Below are positions 1 to 11,267 of a DNA stretch of 64,000 nt, one piece after another. A program made the translations under genes and the position numbers. Source of the stretch: Isoetes taiwanensis (lineage: Eukaryota; Streptophyta; Lycopodiopsida; Isoetales; Isoetaceae); contig JAJEKV010000002.1 in the NCBI GenBank assembly GCA_021234155.1, positions 38,049,329-38,113,328 on the forward strand. Reading direction: 5' to 3'. The notes beneath the pieces are model-generated. The model was not told where the DNA came from, searched no databases, and was given only the letters and a program-made list of their open reading frames with translations. The number at the start of each line of letters is the position of its first letter. Positions within the stretch are counted from its first letter, which is position 1.

Positions 1-295
1 GGTTACGTACCAAGGATGAGATGGTCGTGAGATAACTGGCCGCCTCCTTTTGATAGTACATGCATTGATGAAATGAACACCACGGCCATCACCAGCCTGC
101 GGGGGTGTTTCGAACGCGTGATAACGGTTGATAGAGACTCTAGCCGCGGCTTTGCCGCAGTTGTCCGGAAGGCACAAGCTTCCGCCCATTTGCATGAGCC
201 GAGAACTGGGACCGTATCGGCAATTTAGTGTGCCGCGTAGAGGATCTATAGGTCCCAATAAGTCCATTCCCATTTGCTGAAGGGAAGCGGCGACC
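1..295 (-). pseudogene. integrase core fragment (copy A)
   Basis: Minus-strand translation in several frames matches the integrase core of copy B, including a degraded GRGVHF block corresponding to the SDRGVHF second catalytic Asp region there. It is truncated by the window edge and frameshifted. No intact ORF remains. Confidence 0.6.
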
Positions 296-300
296 GGGCG

Positions 301-507
301 CTAAGGAAGAGCGCCACGGGTCAGTGGGCGCCCCACCTTACCGCAAGCGCTACACGGCGGGCGGGCGTGAGCATCTTTTGAAGAGCGGGCCAATAATACC
401 CTGGCTAGAAGGATTTTGGCGTGGCCGCGGGTGTCACCATGAAAATGACCACCACCGAGCCCTTGATGAGCCAACAACAATGTCCGGAACTTCATGAGGT
501 AGAACAC
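301..507 (-). pseudogene. integrase HHCC zinc-binding domain fragment (copy A)
   Basis: A 68-codon minus-strand stretch contains AHQGLGGGHFHG followed by CSACGKV. The two His and two Cys are spaced as in the retroviral-type integrase N-terminal zinc domain (integrase_H2C2). The same block occurs in copy B at 51819-52022 (AHDGLGGGHF ... CGVCRR). It lies between the RNase H remnant and the integrase core in the expected order. Confidence 0.7.
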
Positions 508-519
508 GTACCGCCAAGG

Positions 520-2079
520 ATGGTGTCCTTACCCTTTGTAGAGATGTCCTAAGCAAACTTTGGTGTAGTCAAATTTGGCTAATGGACAAAAGCCCGGGAG
601 AGCCGCCTCGTCAAATTGAAGGCACCCGGGATTGAGGTATCGCCGCAAAAATCAGAGAAACTTCAATGTGGTCTGCCGCGGACGTGAAGAGCAAAGCTGC
701 CTGAGGAGGGATCATCCGCGGTGAAAATCATGGAACCACATGAGATTTGCCGAACGACTAAAAAAGAGCTGAGAGAAGGACCTCGAAAGGCGTCCCGGAT
801 GCACTTAGTAATAAAGGTGATCATCCGCTGCTCGGATGCGGAAAACATCCCTAGATAATCCGAATAACATGAGATTTGCCCCGATAATTTTATGAAAACC
901 CCCTATTATACAAAAGGAGCAAATTTGAGAAGAAGGACCCAACGGAATAATTTGCGCGCCCGTATGGACTTGTTGATCAAATAGAGGAGTGCTTGGTGGT
1001 CCACAAGAACTTGATTTGATCGCCTAAAGGTAATGACGAAGCGCTGGACACGTAAAATGAGACCCAAAGCTTCACGCCCGGCAAGGTATCGAATGGTTAC
1101 AAAGCCAATTGAGTTTTTGGCGGGCGTGGCGATATTTGGTTTGTCAAGCAGCGATCATATTCTTGAGAAAGAACAGCCCAATAGCAAAACGCCAGACATC
1201 GACATGAACGGAAAAAGGCTTGTCCCATTGAGGAGGAACAAGAACCGGTGTCTCGAGTACAAAAAGCTTCAACTGTTGGAAAGTACCTTCACTGAATTCC
1301 AAGCCCGTGGATTCACACCCGTGAGTTTATGAATGGGATCCGCAATGGGTGCCACCCAGTGTATGAAGGTGGAGTAATAATTGACCTTCCTAGAAAGAGC
1401 GGTCTCCTTGATATTGGCGGTGCTTGAGCCTTGAGCACCCTGGCCCGATTTTGGCGGGATGGGTTGGTGATTCCTGGCCACGCGACAACATGGCCCCCGA
1501 ACACCGAAGTGACGAAAAGGTGCATTTCGAGATTGAGACTAATCTTTACTCATCACATTTCGGAAGACGAAGTTCCAATTTATCCAAATGGTCAGCCATG
1601 GAATCAGAGGCGTAGAAGTCATCTTGAAAAATTTGCAAGAAGGGATTTTCCTTCATGAAATCATGAAAACCGAGAGCATGATGCGTTGAAATGTTGAAGG
1701 AGAGTTGGATAATCCAAAAGGAACCACCTTGTAGGCAAAAGTGCCCCGGGTGGTGAAAGTGGTCTTGAGTTGATCGTGAGTCTTTGATGGAGATCCGATT
1801 GTAGCCGAAAAACCATCCATAAAGGAGTACATCTCATGTCCGGCCACTTCTTCCGAACTTGGTCTCAGAAGGGAAGTGGAAAATGATCACGCCCGTGGGT
1901 GGCATTGAGTTCCCCGATAGTCCACCGCAGGCCGGATCTTACCATTGTGCTTAAGGGCAATGACGATGGGGCTCACCCATTCGAAATGTTTGACCTCATA
2001 GATCAAACTGCGGCAAGGAGTTTGTCAATTTCGCCGGACGCGATCCGCGGTAATTAGGGTTGAGCACATCTTGTCGTTG
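520..2079 (-). pseudogene. reverse transcriptase and RNase H remnant (copy A)
   Basis: Minus-strand fragments in several frames. The stretch at 1653-1847 has MAGHEMYSFMDGFS and FAYKVVPFGLSNSPSTFQRI, typical Ty3/gypsy RT palm sequence. The stretch at 1269-1481 has VNYYSTF and DPIHKLTG, the RT/RNase H junction found at 51030-51100 in copy B. Multiple frameshifts make this a dead copy. Confidence 0.8.
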
Positions 2080-2082
2080 CTA
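2080..2082 (-). other. in-frame UAG between protease and RT, shared with copy B
   Basis: On the minus strand the codons read GCA TTG TAG CAA CGA CA. Copy B has CCC ATT TAG CAA CGA CA at the aligned site (stop at 50316-50318). In both copies the TAG is in frame with the upstream protease ORF. Other TAGs in copy B are not shared by copy A. Whether this is a readthrough signal or an inherited lesion is open. Confidence 0.7.
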
Positions 2083-3419
2083 CAATGCGGTCGCATCGGT
2101 TTGGTAGGAATGGTGAGTTCCCCAAGCTTTTGTTGATTCCCCCAAGATCTTTGTAACTCGGTAAAAATGTGTTTGAATTTTTTGAGCGGCAGCGGCCACG
2201 CTGTGCGATAAGGAGCCGGAAGATTTGCGGCAATCTTGGACAGGTTGATTATTTATAACGTCCACAATCTCGACTTGAGAGCGAATATGGGGTATTACTT
2301 CGGTATCACGGACAATGTTATGCGAGGAGGTTGGAGCATAACGGATGCGTGGCACTTTGCGTGGTGAAAAAGAGGTTGCTTTCAGGTTTCATCTAGCGAG
2401 AGGTTGCTTCATGGCGGCGTGTACATCAACGGGGAGTTGCGGGAGTGTCGACTATCGAAAAGTGATCAGCGCGTTGGATTCGATTGCAAGGGAGCGGTAG
2501 GGGTCAAGCAAAGGCAGCCTGACTGGTCACGATCAAGAGTCATTTCTCCCCAAGGATCGACATATTCGGTGTAGATGACGGAGGCATACTTCGCAGTGGA
2601 GCCCGGACTTGATAAATATTCTGAGCTTCTTGAAATCGGTGTCCGGAGAGAGGGGTTCCGCATTGTCAACAGAAATGATCCTGCCTGTTTGCAAGTCCAT
2701 GGTGGCATTGAGATGACCATCAGTGATGACTAATCGGTCCGCGGGCCCAAGAATGGATACTCTTTTTGCCCGGCGGAGAAAAGGTCTGCCTACCAGCATT
2801 TCATAGTCACCTGGATCTTCGCCAGCTTTCCAAACTCCAAATTCCATGGGAAAGCGGAGATCACCAATATTGATGTGAAGAATAGGTGTGACGCCTTGAG
2901 GTCTCGTGATATGGCCATTAGCCAATTTGATGTCATATGGGGCACGAAAAGAGTTGTGTGATGCCCATTTGTTTGGCGGAGTTTATCCGCGATGAGATTG
3001 AATTGCGCTACCTCCATCGATTTGAACATGGTTGACTTGGCGATTTCCCACCGTGGCATGGACCGTGGGTGTAGAGGTAGCCACAGGCCCCAACTAAAAC
3101 AAGGTTGGGAGTGGTAATCGTCCTTGAGAGCGGACACGAGTTTTAAAATGGTTGCCAAGCTTAAAGGAATTTTGATCTTGGCGAGCTCCTCTTGGAGTTC
3201 GAGAGGTACATGAGAAAAGGATCTGCTGGTTCCATCAAAAGGAGTGCGTGGCGAGGAAGCGAAGAACTTCTTTGAGTAAGTCAACCTCGGCGCAATATTG
3301 GGATATGTCCGAGAGCGTGGAGGTTGAGATGTTGAAGGGGTATCTTGTCTTTGTTGAGCTCTAGTGGTGGCATGAACATTTGCCAATGTGCGGCCCTCGG
3401 CAGCTTGCATGAGGTTCAA
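2083..3419 (-). pseudogene. protease region of gag-pol (copy A)
   Basis: Minus-strand ORF pieces (2080-2355, 2533-2925, 2790-3419) align to the copy B protein at 48879-50318. Recognisable blocks are NLMQAAEGRTLANVHATTRA, PLELQEELAKIKIPLSL, ANGHITRPQG and FGVWKAGEDPGDYEMLVGRP. In copy B this region holds the aspartic-protease motif DGGSAVN. Here the frame changes around 2800-2930 and around 2500. The pieces are non-functional but clearly homologous. Confidence 0.75.
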
Positions 3420-3590
3420 AAAATGCTTTGGCGAACTTTGGGCATGACATGTGGCATGAGCTTTTCCAAGTCAGGTGCAAAGTGAACCTTTTTTTTCGTC
3501 CTCATGAGGAATGGTGTCAATCAGCAAAGGCGGGGTTGCGTGCCCTTCCAATAATAGTCAAGGGACGTGATGCCTTGGTGCAGCGTGAAA

Positions 3591-5301
3591 CTAAACCAAC
3601 CCAATTTGTGGTATCTTTGGAGGATTAAGTGCCCGAAAAATTTCCTCTTGGGCTTGTTGATCCAAATTGAGGTTGATTTGTTGGAGCTGGTTGATAGCGT
3701 GATTCCGAGGCGCTCTTGGTGGCTTAAGAACTCGGTCGCGCCTTGTTTGCCGATAGCGAGCGAGTTGGTAAGCTTGTGAGGCGGACCGATGGTCCGATTT
3801 GTTACCAGAAGCATACTGAACTTGTGGAAGTTGAGGACACGCCGCGGGTGGTATGACCCCATTCTTGACAAAGGTGATAACACCGAGCTTTAGAAGGATC
3901 AAAAGGAGGGCGTTGGTTGGATCCCGTGGTTGGTCCCGCTCTTTATAGAGTTGCGTGGGCGCGCACAAGAGGTGGCTGGCGATAGTGCGATTATTCTTTG
4001 AGGTGTGGTTTGCACTTGATAAACCATTTTGTTGCGGGAACGGTGTGGGATGAGTGCGAGTGCACTCTTCCGGTAACATGATTGCACATGTTGCATCGCT
4101 TGTAATGAGGCGGGCCATTGGTGGAGTTGCACTCATTGGCCAAATGGCCTTGGTATTTGCAAATATGGCACCGATTTGACCGCTACTTGTGGATTAGCGT
4201 GTTGAGGCCGAATGCCGTTTGTGGAACCATGACAGTGGAATGAACGGGAGCTCTTGAAGAGCCATGCCTGAGGAAACATTGATCGGAGTGATTGACAAAG
4301 GTGATAGCTTTTGCTCCAAAGTTTTTGGACGCAGTATTCAGTCATGAGTCGAATAGCGGGAGGAAGTCCTTGGAGAAACCGGACCAAAATCCGCTCGTGT
4401 AGGGTACTCCTTGAGCTTACTTAGCGAGAATGTGAAGTCGATCCATAAAATCCCTGGCGGAACTCAGTGGGCTCTTATTGAAGTTCATTGAGTTGCTTGA
4501 GATGAAGTTGATCATCATCCGTGGTCCCGTAATGAGTAAAAGCAAAGGCGATTTCGGACCAGTCTTGTTTCCAATGGCTTTTGTTGGACATGAGCCATTG
4601 ATGAGGAGAGCCACGCGGGTGGTGGAAAAGATGTGGAATTTCGGTTGAGGTTCGCTGCGTGACCATTTAGGACAGCTAGAGCCTCAAATTCTTCCATGTG
4701 GGCCTGAGCACTTTGGTCTAACGGTTTGCCTTTCGTGTTGCCAAAGGTGGGATAAGTCGGTTTAGTCCGAAGGTAGATGTGAAAGTGTTGGGGCTGGACA
4801 GAACAAGGATAGTGAGGATATTGAGGTTGAGGTGGATGTGGCATTGTGCCCTGAAGGACCACGATGAAGGGTGATCTGCGTTGAGAAACCGGGTAGCTGG
4901 AGCATTGGTTTTGAGATCTGTAAGGTTGTAAAAGCAGAAGAGCAAATGGGAAAACGTGGGAAAGGATATTCCCGGTAGGCGCAAAGGAGACATGTGGATA
5001 GCCGTGCCCACCCGGGGAGAGATGATGGTTCGCGAAGGAAGAGGCGATGGCCCGAAGAATGATGGATGTAGGCATGTTCAGGGTGTGAAAGTACGGTTGA
5101 GAAGGTTGAGCCTCGAGCAAGGCTCCCCGAGAGTGATGAGGGGACTGAGGTTGTGAGCAATGTTTGCACGCTTTGGCGGGAACCGACGACAGACTGGACC
5201 CGAGGGGTGGGTGGCGCCGACCGAGCCCTAGACCGAAGATGGCCTCCCTCTATGTCATAAGCAGATCCATACATGTCGCTAACAAGCTTCCCGACAAACA
5301 T
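3591..5301 (-). pseudogene. gag polyprotein remnant (copy A)
   Basis: Minus-strand pieces 4762-5301, 4515-5120 and 3591-4136 align to the gag of copy B. They include the KPLDQSAQAHMEEFEALA block before the capsid-like domain and the Gln-rich linker with NKMVYQVQTTPQ after the zinc knuckles. Frameshifts interrupt every domain. Gag would form the particle core. This copy cannot do so. Confidence 0.7.
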
Positions 5302-5418
5302 GGCGCCTCCAAGCAGAGGCCGTCTGAGAAAGGAGTTCTTCCGGGCGTGAAATTACTTTACGCATGCATGCATGCGTAAGAAAGTAGGATAAAATCGCAC
5401 CGGCACGGGCGACAAAGT

Positions 5419-6002
5419 TGTTTGGGGTCTGGGTTCTGAACTCGAAGACAGCCCTCCGGAGGACCCGTGGATCTAACAGAGAGTCCGGGACTATGTCACG
5501 CGGGATTTGCAAGAAGAGAAGAAAAAGAAGGAAACAAACAAATGAGAGAAAGATGATAAGCTTCCTTGATATCAATGATGAAAATACATGAGCTCTACAA
5601 TAGAGAGAAAAACTGAAAGGAGACAAGACTCAAAACTCATCTTAAAAAACTTATGTGCTAACTCTACTCATATATATAGTACAATGGCCTTGGGCCCAAT
5701 ATAGACACTGACCGATCTCGGTGCCGACTCCTCGAAGAAGGCCCCGATTAGCGTGAATGTTGGCGGTGCCTCTTGAAGTGCCTAGAATCACTACGACGCC
5801 GACGCCAGGCAAGGACGGGCATGGGTCACTTGTCTCGAAGCGGCGCTTCTTGTTGATGTACCACAGGCTTTGATGCGTGGTCCGCCGCTTGGTCTTCATG
5901 AGCCTTGGATGTCCCGGCCCGTGGGCTGACTGAGGATCCTTGAGCTTGACCTGGTCTGTCGTATGCATGAATAGTCCTGTACCAGGAGGCACAGGACTAA
6001 CA
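5419..6002 (-). repeat. 5' LTR of Tat-like copy A (584 bp)
   Basis: On the minus strand it starts TGTTAGTCC and ends CCCCAAACA. It aligns along its length to the LTRs at 46391-46974 and 56886-57472. A TATATATA core with promoter-like context lies near 5670 on the minus strand. The bases following the LTR (ACTTTGTCGCCCGTGCCGG) resemble a degraded primer-binding site, perhaps for tRNA-Asp; that primer call is inference. Confidence 0.88.
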
Positions 6003-6031
6003 CTGTTTACTGCTGCCAGTTTACTGAAGCC

Positions 6032-9000
6032 TCATTCATCTATAACTCCATCCAAAGTTATGATTGCAAAGGCTTGGTCGGTGTACTTGAACAGCAGATA
6101 ATCGAACTCAGCTGCTCCATAAGCAGAGGCATCCAGAATGTGGAGAATCCACGACTCCCGGGCCCCTATACATATCCCGAGTTTTTCCTCGAAGTATGGC
6201 TTGATTTCCTGTTTGAATTGCCATATGTCTTCATCCATCAATATCCGCTGGAAGGTTCGAATCATGATTGTTTCCGTTTTGACCCAGAGCAGAGCTCCCA
6301 ACACCTCCTGATGAGACATGGGTTTAGTATCAGCCGGGACCTCCCTGACATGGCCGCCCTCATGGTGTTTGTTGACTAGATACTCTGTCAGCAACATCAG
6401 AAAGGTTATTGAAATAAGAGGAAAAGAATGCATAAAACCCTTGAAAGGAGCCCAAAAATTACACCCCCTGTTCATTTTGTGTGCCATAGCTGCATCTGCC
6501 AACTCCAATTGAAGAGTTGTCTTAAGAAAATTCAAATCTGGAGGATGGTGGTTAATAGCCACATTATTCCTGTGTTTCCAAATTACCCACAGACATAATG
6601 ATCTAATTGTATCCATAAAGGGGGATGTCTTTGCAAGGAAATCAAATAGATCATGTTCAGTAACTGGAGTAGAACCTATATGATTGCCTATCCAGTTCCA
6701 GAAAGGGGCCAGCCAAGGACAGATGAAGATATGAGTAGAGGACTCAGTTTGGCCACAACCTAAAGGACATCTGTCTGAATTTTGGTTATTATATTTTGCC
6801 CTGTATGCATTGGATTTCAAGCTTCTGTTCAAGAAGAGCCATCTGAAGAGAATGACCTTCTTTGCACATTGTAATATCCACCCTTTCCTTATAACCTGAA
6901 TGGCTTCCACTTCTGAGCAGCCCCATTGACTTGCAACTTTAGTACTTTGGTCACCCAGCAGCATGGAATAAGCTTTGGCCACACTATATCCTTTACCTTC
7001 CATGGCCCAATTTTGACCTTCTGTTTGTGTTCTTCTTCCCTTGTGATGTCTAGTTAAGGCCTTATAAATATTCCTATTGGAAGTGGTGTCCTGCACAAGA
7101 CTAGAAATTTCCAGCCATGTTTTCCAGTCCTCACCATTAGCCATGCTATCAATTGTGCATAAACCCATATCCTTCCACTCCTTGTACTTCCTTGGATGTT
7201 TAAGGGCTAAACTTCCATCATCTTCATTGACCAATCCTTGATGCCAGAAAAAATTGAAGTCCTCCGAAACGTGCTCGATTGGGTATGCTTTAAAGCATAC
7301 AGAGACCCTGTTCCAGGCTTGGATAATTCTTCTCATAATAGTAGAAGTACCTGACCCTGGGTTGAGTTGATAAAAAGCTGAATCATGTAAATGATGAGGG
7401 GTAGATGGACTTCCCACTAAAGTACTTTTCCCGATCCAATACCTAGTGAAAATAAGGGCAGGAGATTTAGAAGATGAGTCAAGAGACCTCCAAACCAGTT
7501 TTGCTGCTAAAACTTGAGCCTGAAGGAACAAATCTTTGCATCCCAACCCCCCTTTTTTCCTAGGCAGAGTCAAATATTTCCAACCCACCATATGTGTGCC
7601 CTGCCAGATGAATTCCTTCATAATGATCTCTAACTCCTGATAAGTTTTCTTATCTGCAATTATTGCTGATGAGAAGTAAACATGAGAACTAGCAATAACA
7701 CTGTTAATTATTTCTACTCTCCCAGCCAGAGACAGTGATTTGGAATACATTTGAAGCTTTTTCTTAATTTTAGTCACAATAGGTTCCCATAAGCCATGCA
7801 GACTCATGTTGAGAGCTAATGGCAAACCCAATAGTTTGGTAGCTTTTCGAAGTCCACAGACATTGATCCCCTCAATATGATCCTCCAAACTGTCAGAGAT
7901 GAATGCACATTTATCCTTGTTTAAGACCACCCCTGATGCTTTCCCAAACAGCTCCATGGCAGCAAGAAAATTACGAATACTATCTCCCTGCCTCTTCAAG
8001 AACACAAAAGTATCATCAGCATACTGCATTACTGATAATGTGTCTCTTGTATCTGGAAGGTTTAGGCAACTAATTTCATTTTTTTGTTGCATTTTCATAA
8101 TAAATCTAGTTACCATTTCAGCAACTATTAGGAAGAGGTAGGGGGCCAAAGGGCACCCCTGCCTCGCCCCTCTTTTACACTCAAAAAAGGATGAGGGAGA
8201 ACCATTGACCAGGACTGTTGAACACCCTGTAGTATTGAAGCCAGCTATTTTTTTAACAACCTGTTCTGAGAAACCAAGCTGGGACATGGCCCTATAAAGA
8301 AAATTCCAATCAATGGTGTTATAGGCTCTTTTAAAGTCCAATTTTAGAAGCACACATCCTTGATTGGTTATTCTATTCCAATGTAAACCTTCATAGGCTC
8401 CAATAAAATTGTCCAAAATACACCTCCCTGGAAGAAAGCCAGATTGAACTGGGCTGATCTTATCCTGAAGTATTTTCTTAATCCTATTTGCAAAGATCTT
8501 AGCCAATATTTTGTATGTTACATTTGTCAGTGAAATAGGTCTCCAGTCTGAGAAAGTAATAGGCTTATCTACCTTTGGGATCAGAGCAATTAGACCTGCA
8601 TTAACTGCTGGGTGTAACTTTTCAGCTTGCCAAGCACCCTGTACAAATGTAATAATATCCTTATTCATTACATCCCAAAAGTGCTCATAGAATTCAGGGG
8701 GCAAACCATCAGGCCCTGGGCATTTCCCATGAGCCATACTTCCTAATGTACCCAAGATCTCAACTTCCATTGGGACTGCCAGAAGTTGTAAGTCTTGAAT
8801 ATGATCATCCTTTGGCCCAAGGTACTCAAAGAATTTTGACATTTTATCATTATCATTACATTTGGCTGCAAAGAATTCCTTGTACTTGCTGTAGAACAAT
8901 TTTTGAATGTCTTCTTGCTTGGACAGTTCTTGATGATTGTCATCCTGAATTGAGACTATCCCATTGTTCATAATTCTACTTTTGGCAGCTCTAAAAAAGA

Positions 9001-9298
9001 ATTTTGAGCTACAATCATCCATCATGTTAACATATAGACTTCTGCTTTTTATTGCCAGACTTTTTGCTTCATGCTCCTCAATCAGTTTGACCTTCCTCTC
9101 CAAGGACTCCTCTTTCTGCTGTAAATTCACATTAGCTTTGTCCAAGAAAAGGTTCTGTCTAACATCTCTTATTTCCAAATAGATCTCCATTTTTTCCAAC
9201 CTCTTTTTTCTGCTCCATTCCTTACCCCATTGTTTGATCCAATTTTTAACCTGTTTGCTCCTACCTATGAACTCCTTCATTGAGCCACTTGCATTCAA
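6032..9298 (-). CDS. L1 ORF2, reverse transcriptase part
   Basis: A 1088-codon open frame. It would copy element RNA at nicked target DNA (target-primed reverse transcription). RT blocks occur in order: PGPDGLPPEFY, WRPISLTNVTYKI, QSGFLPGR, LDFKRAYNTIDW, GARQGCPLAPYLF and the catalytic MQYADDTFVF (YADD). LNKDKC and GLPL follow. Near residue 880 is CPLGCGQTESSTHIFICP, a zf-RVT-like C-terminal zinc motif of plant L1s. About 110-130 residues after it fit no domain I recognise and may be a fused sequence. The start shown is simply the first Met of the frame. In an intact element this is continuous with the endonuclease upstream, which is now out of frame. It is unusually long and open for its surroundings. 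Confidence 0.92.
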   Translation of the reverse strand: MNASGSMKEFIGRSKQVKNWIKQWGKEWSRKKRLEKMEIYLEIRDVRQNLFLDKANVNLQQKEESLERKVKLIEEHEAKSLAIKSRSLYVNMMDDCSSKFFFRAAKSRIMNNGIVSIQDDNHQELSKQEDIQKLFYSKYKEFFAAKCNDNDKMSKFFEYLGPKDDHIQDLQLLAVPMEVEILGTLGSMAHGKCPGPDGLPPEFYEHFWDVMNKDIITFVQGAWQAEKLHPAVNAGLIALIPKVDKPITFSDWRPISLTNVTYKILAKIFANRIKKILQDKISPVQSGFLPGRCILDNFIGAYEGLHWNRITNQGCVLLKLDFKRAYNTIDWNFLYRAMSQLGFSEQVVKKIAGFNTTGCSTVLVNGSPSSFFECKRGARQGCPLAPYLFLIVAEMVTRFIMKMQQKNEISCLNLPDTRDTLSVMQYADDTFVFLKRQGDSIRNFLAAMELFGKASGVVLNKDKCAFISDSLEDHIEGINVCGLRKATKLLGLPLALNMSLHGLWEPIVTKIKKKLQMYSKSLSLAGRVEIINSVIASSHVYFSSAIIADKKTYQELEIIMKEFIWQGTHMVGWKYLTLPRKKGGLGCKDLFLQAQVLAAKLVWRSLDSSSKSPALIFTRYWIGKSTLVGSPSTPHHLHDSAFYQLNPGSGTSTIMRRIIQAWNRVSVCFKAYPIEHVSEDFNFFWHQGLVNEDDGSLALKHPRKYKEWKDMGLCTIDSMANGEDWKTWLEISSLVQDTTSNRNIYKALTRHHKGRRTQTEGQNWAMEGKGYSVAKAYSMLLGDQSTKVASQWGCSEVEAIQVIRKGWILQCAKKVILFRWLFLNRSLKSNAYRAKYNNQNSDRCPLGCGQTESSTHIFICPWLAPFWNWIGNHIGSTPVTEHDLFDFLAKTSPFMDTIRSLCLWVIWKHRNNVAINHHPPDLNFLKTTLQLELADAAMAHKMNRGCNFWAPFKGFMHSFPLISITFLMLLTEYLVNKHHEGGHVREVPADTKPMSHQEVLGALLWVKTETIMIRTFQRILMDEDIWQFKQEIKPYFEEKLGICIGARESWILHILDASAYGAAEFDYLLFKYTDQAFAIITLDGVIDE

Positions 9299-9303
9299 AC
9301 CCT

Positions 9304-10113
9304 CTATGAACTATAAAACCTGGTGAAGTCTTCACAGAAAGCCTTATTATTCAGTAAGCTGACATTAAACTTAAATGGAGTATCAGCATATCTATTCTGA
9401 GGTGAAATGCCTGTGTCCAAGATCTGGGGGTAGTGATCTGAAATTGAATTGCTGCAGCCATTATTAGTGATCAGATTATCCCAGCCTTCTAAGGTAGAAA
9501 TACTGGTATAGTATCTGTCCAGAAGGCAGTATACTCTGTCATTCCCTTTTCTCTTGTTGCTCCAAGAATAAGCATTAGAAGAAGAAGGAGCATGGTATAT
9601 AAAGTTGTGTGCCAGTTTGTCCCATTGAGTCCTTTCCCCTTTTGACATATTAATCTTTTTTCCTGCCTTTTGTTCCCACGAGGGTGTATTATTAAAATCC
9701 CCACTAAGAATCCAATTGCTAGTACTCTGTCCTTGCAGCCAATCTGTTATATTTTTCCATTGTTCTTCTCTTTCCTCAGGGGAGGTAGAGGCATAAACAT
9801 TTATAATGCCTACTTGCTCCTGCCCAATCTCCAAGAAGACCACCTGCCATCTACCTGAGGGATGCAAAAAGGAATTTAACTTTTTATACCCACTCCAAGC
9901 AATGCAAATGCCACCTTTTGTGCCATCTGCAGGAGCCCAGATAGATTCCCCATTGGGGAAGATCCAATTTCCCAAGTTTGAAGCCTCAAAAGCTGGTAGC
10001 CTATGCTCATGTAGTAAAATTATGTCTGCTTTGAGTTCCTTGAGGGCTATTAGAGCCCTTTTCCTTTTCAGGGGACCCTTAATTCCTCTTAAATTCCACG
10101 TGACTATCTTCAT
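9304..10113 (-). CDS. L1 ORF2, apurinic/apyrimidinic-like endonuclease part
   Basis: A 269-codon frame that nicks target DNA in L1 retrotransposition. Catalytic blocks are visible: VTWNLRGIKG at the N-terminus, HEHRL (Glu), SGDFNNTP (Asp/Asn) and SISDHYP (Asp/His) near residue 228. The ATG at 10111-10113 overlaps the stop of ORF1 as ATGA. The frame ends at a TAG at 9304-9306, and RT continues a few bases on in another frame, so one small indel separates nuclease from polymerase. Confidence 0.9.
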   Translation of the reverse strand: MKIVTWNLRGIKGPLKRKRALIALKELKADIILLHEHRLPAFEASNLGNWIFPNGESIWAPADGTKGGICIAWSGYKKLNSFLHPSGRWQVVFLEIGQEQVGIINVYASTSPEEREEQWKNITDWLQGQSTSNWILSGDFNNTPSWEQKAGKKINMSKGERTQWDKLAHNFIYHAPSSSNAYSWSNKRKGNDRVYCLLDRYYTSISTLEGWDNLITNNGCSNSISDHYPQILDTGISPQNRYADTPFKFNVSLLNNKAFCEDFTRFYSS

Positions 10114-11267
10114 TGAGATTTGGAGCTTCTGGTGATAGGCCCATTCTCCCTGGGGGTATAGACCTTTTTCTGTCTTTTTTTAATCTGTGGCAGAGGAGTA
10201 ACAAAGTGTTGTTCTTTATGTTCACTCCTCGACTCATCTCCACTACCTTCTTCATCATCCCAAAACTTACCAGACAATCTGGAAGAGGGATCTTTCAACT
10301 CTCTCAATTATGCTGCTGGAGTCTTAAAAACTTCCCTTTCCAAAATTGATGTATTCACAGGTGTGACCACTTCCAATTCTTGGCCAGAAGGGCTTATAGG
10401 TCTATTGATTTGTTCACAAACAATTTCCTGGCCAACTGGAGTTACAAGTCTTTGGGGCTGGATCCCCAATTCTTGGCCAGCAGGACCTACAGGCCTATTG
10501 TAGTGTTCAACATCAATTCCCTGGCCTTCTGGAGTTACAAGCCTTTGGTTTGGGCCAGTATCCAGATCCTCTGCATGGAATTGAGTCTTATGATGAGTCA
10601 ATTCTTTATGTAAGGTAGCTGGTGTAGGTTCTTCAACAGTAGAATGATGAAGGATATCTGTTATGACATCCTCTGTGACTGATATCGGGTCTGTAACCTC
10701 TGATCCTTTGGGGAATAGTTCCATGATAGGAAGGGGGGAGTCAGTACTGTTGTTGGTTTGAAGCATCAGGAGAGGAGCTTTAGGTGAGCTCGGCTCCCCT
10801 TTCTCCTTATACCCAGATGACTCCTCAGACGAGGAGTAATCATTCCCATTCAGCTGAGGCTCTCTTATTGTGAGAGGCATGGATCTATTTTCTTCAACAG
10901 AGGTTTTGTCCCCCATGATTTTTTTGCCCCACTTCAAGTAATACTGAGCAATATGAATCGTCATGTGCTTCGCATGTGATAACAATTCCCTGCTTCTTTA
11001 TTTGATCAATCTCTTTTACCTTAGACATAAAAATAAGATCTGTCTTCCCACTAGTCCTGAAGATTTCGACATACCATTCTGACCCCTCTATAAACTCTTT
11101 TTTTGGACAAGGAGGTTCTACCAGAGCCTTTACTATTCTAGATGTATCTTTTAATGTCAACACATGATGTAGGTCTGTAACGGTTACGTCTTCATCTGTC
11201 CTTTGCTTTTTCTGTGCTGAAGATGTTTGATTGAGTTTGATTTTCCTTTTCATTGTCCTTTGTGTTC
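10110..11267 (-). pseudogene. L1 ORF1 (upstream protein), main exon, with one frameshift and one stop
   Basis: Three consecutive minus-strand pieces form one protein of roughly 400 residues. The N-part is basic and NLS-like (MKRKIK ... AQKKQR). The middle is acidic and Ser-rich. Then come two copies of a roughly 36-residue repeat around RLVTP-GQ and NRP-P-GQEL. The end (KKRQKKVYTPRENGPITRSS) is basic. The frame shifts at a run of seven A near 10,920; one A fewer would make it continuous. An in-frame TAA lies at 10308-10310. No zinc knuckle or DUF4283 is recognisable, which is unusual for plant L1 ORF1. It ends in a 4-base ATGA overlap with ORF2. Confidence 0.65.

Larger units (their letters stand above)
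1..6002 (-). mobile_element. Tat/Athila-like Ty3/gypsy element, copy A, cut by window start
   Basis: Decayed LTR retrotransposon on the minus strand. The 5' LTR lies at 5419-6002. The interior runs toward position 1 in the order gag, protease, RT, RNase H, zinc-binding HHCC domain and start of integrase, and the window ends inside integrase. Order and sequence match copy B at 46391-57472. The frame is broken by many small indels and stops, so it cannot be active. It lies just 3' of the L1 ORF2 at 6032. Its second LTR and target duplication are outside the window. The assignment rests on domain order and on the GPY/F-type integrase end of copy B. Confidence 0.9.
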
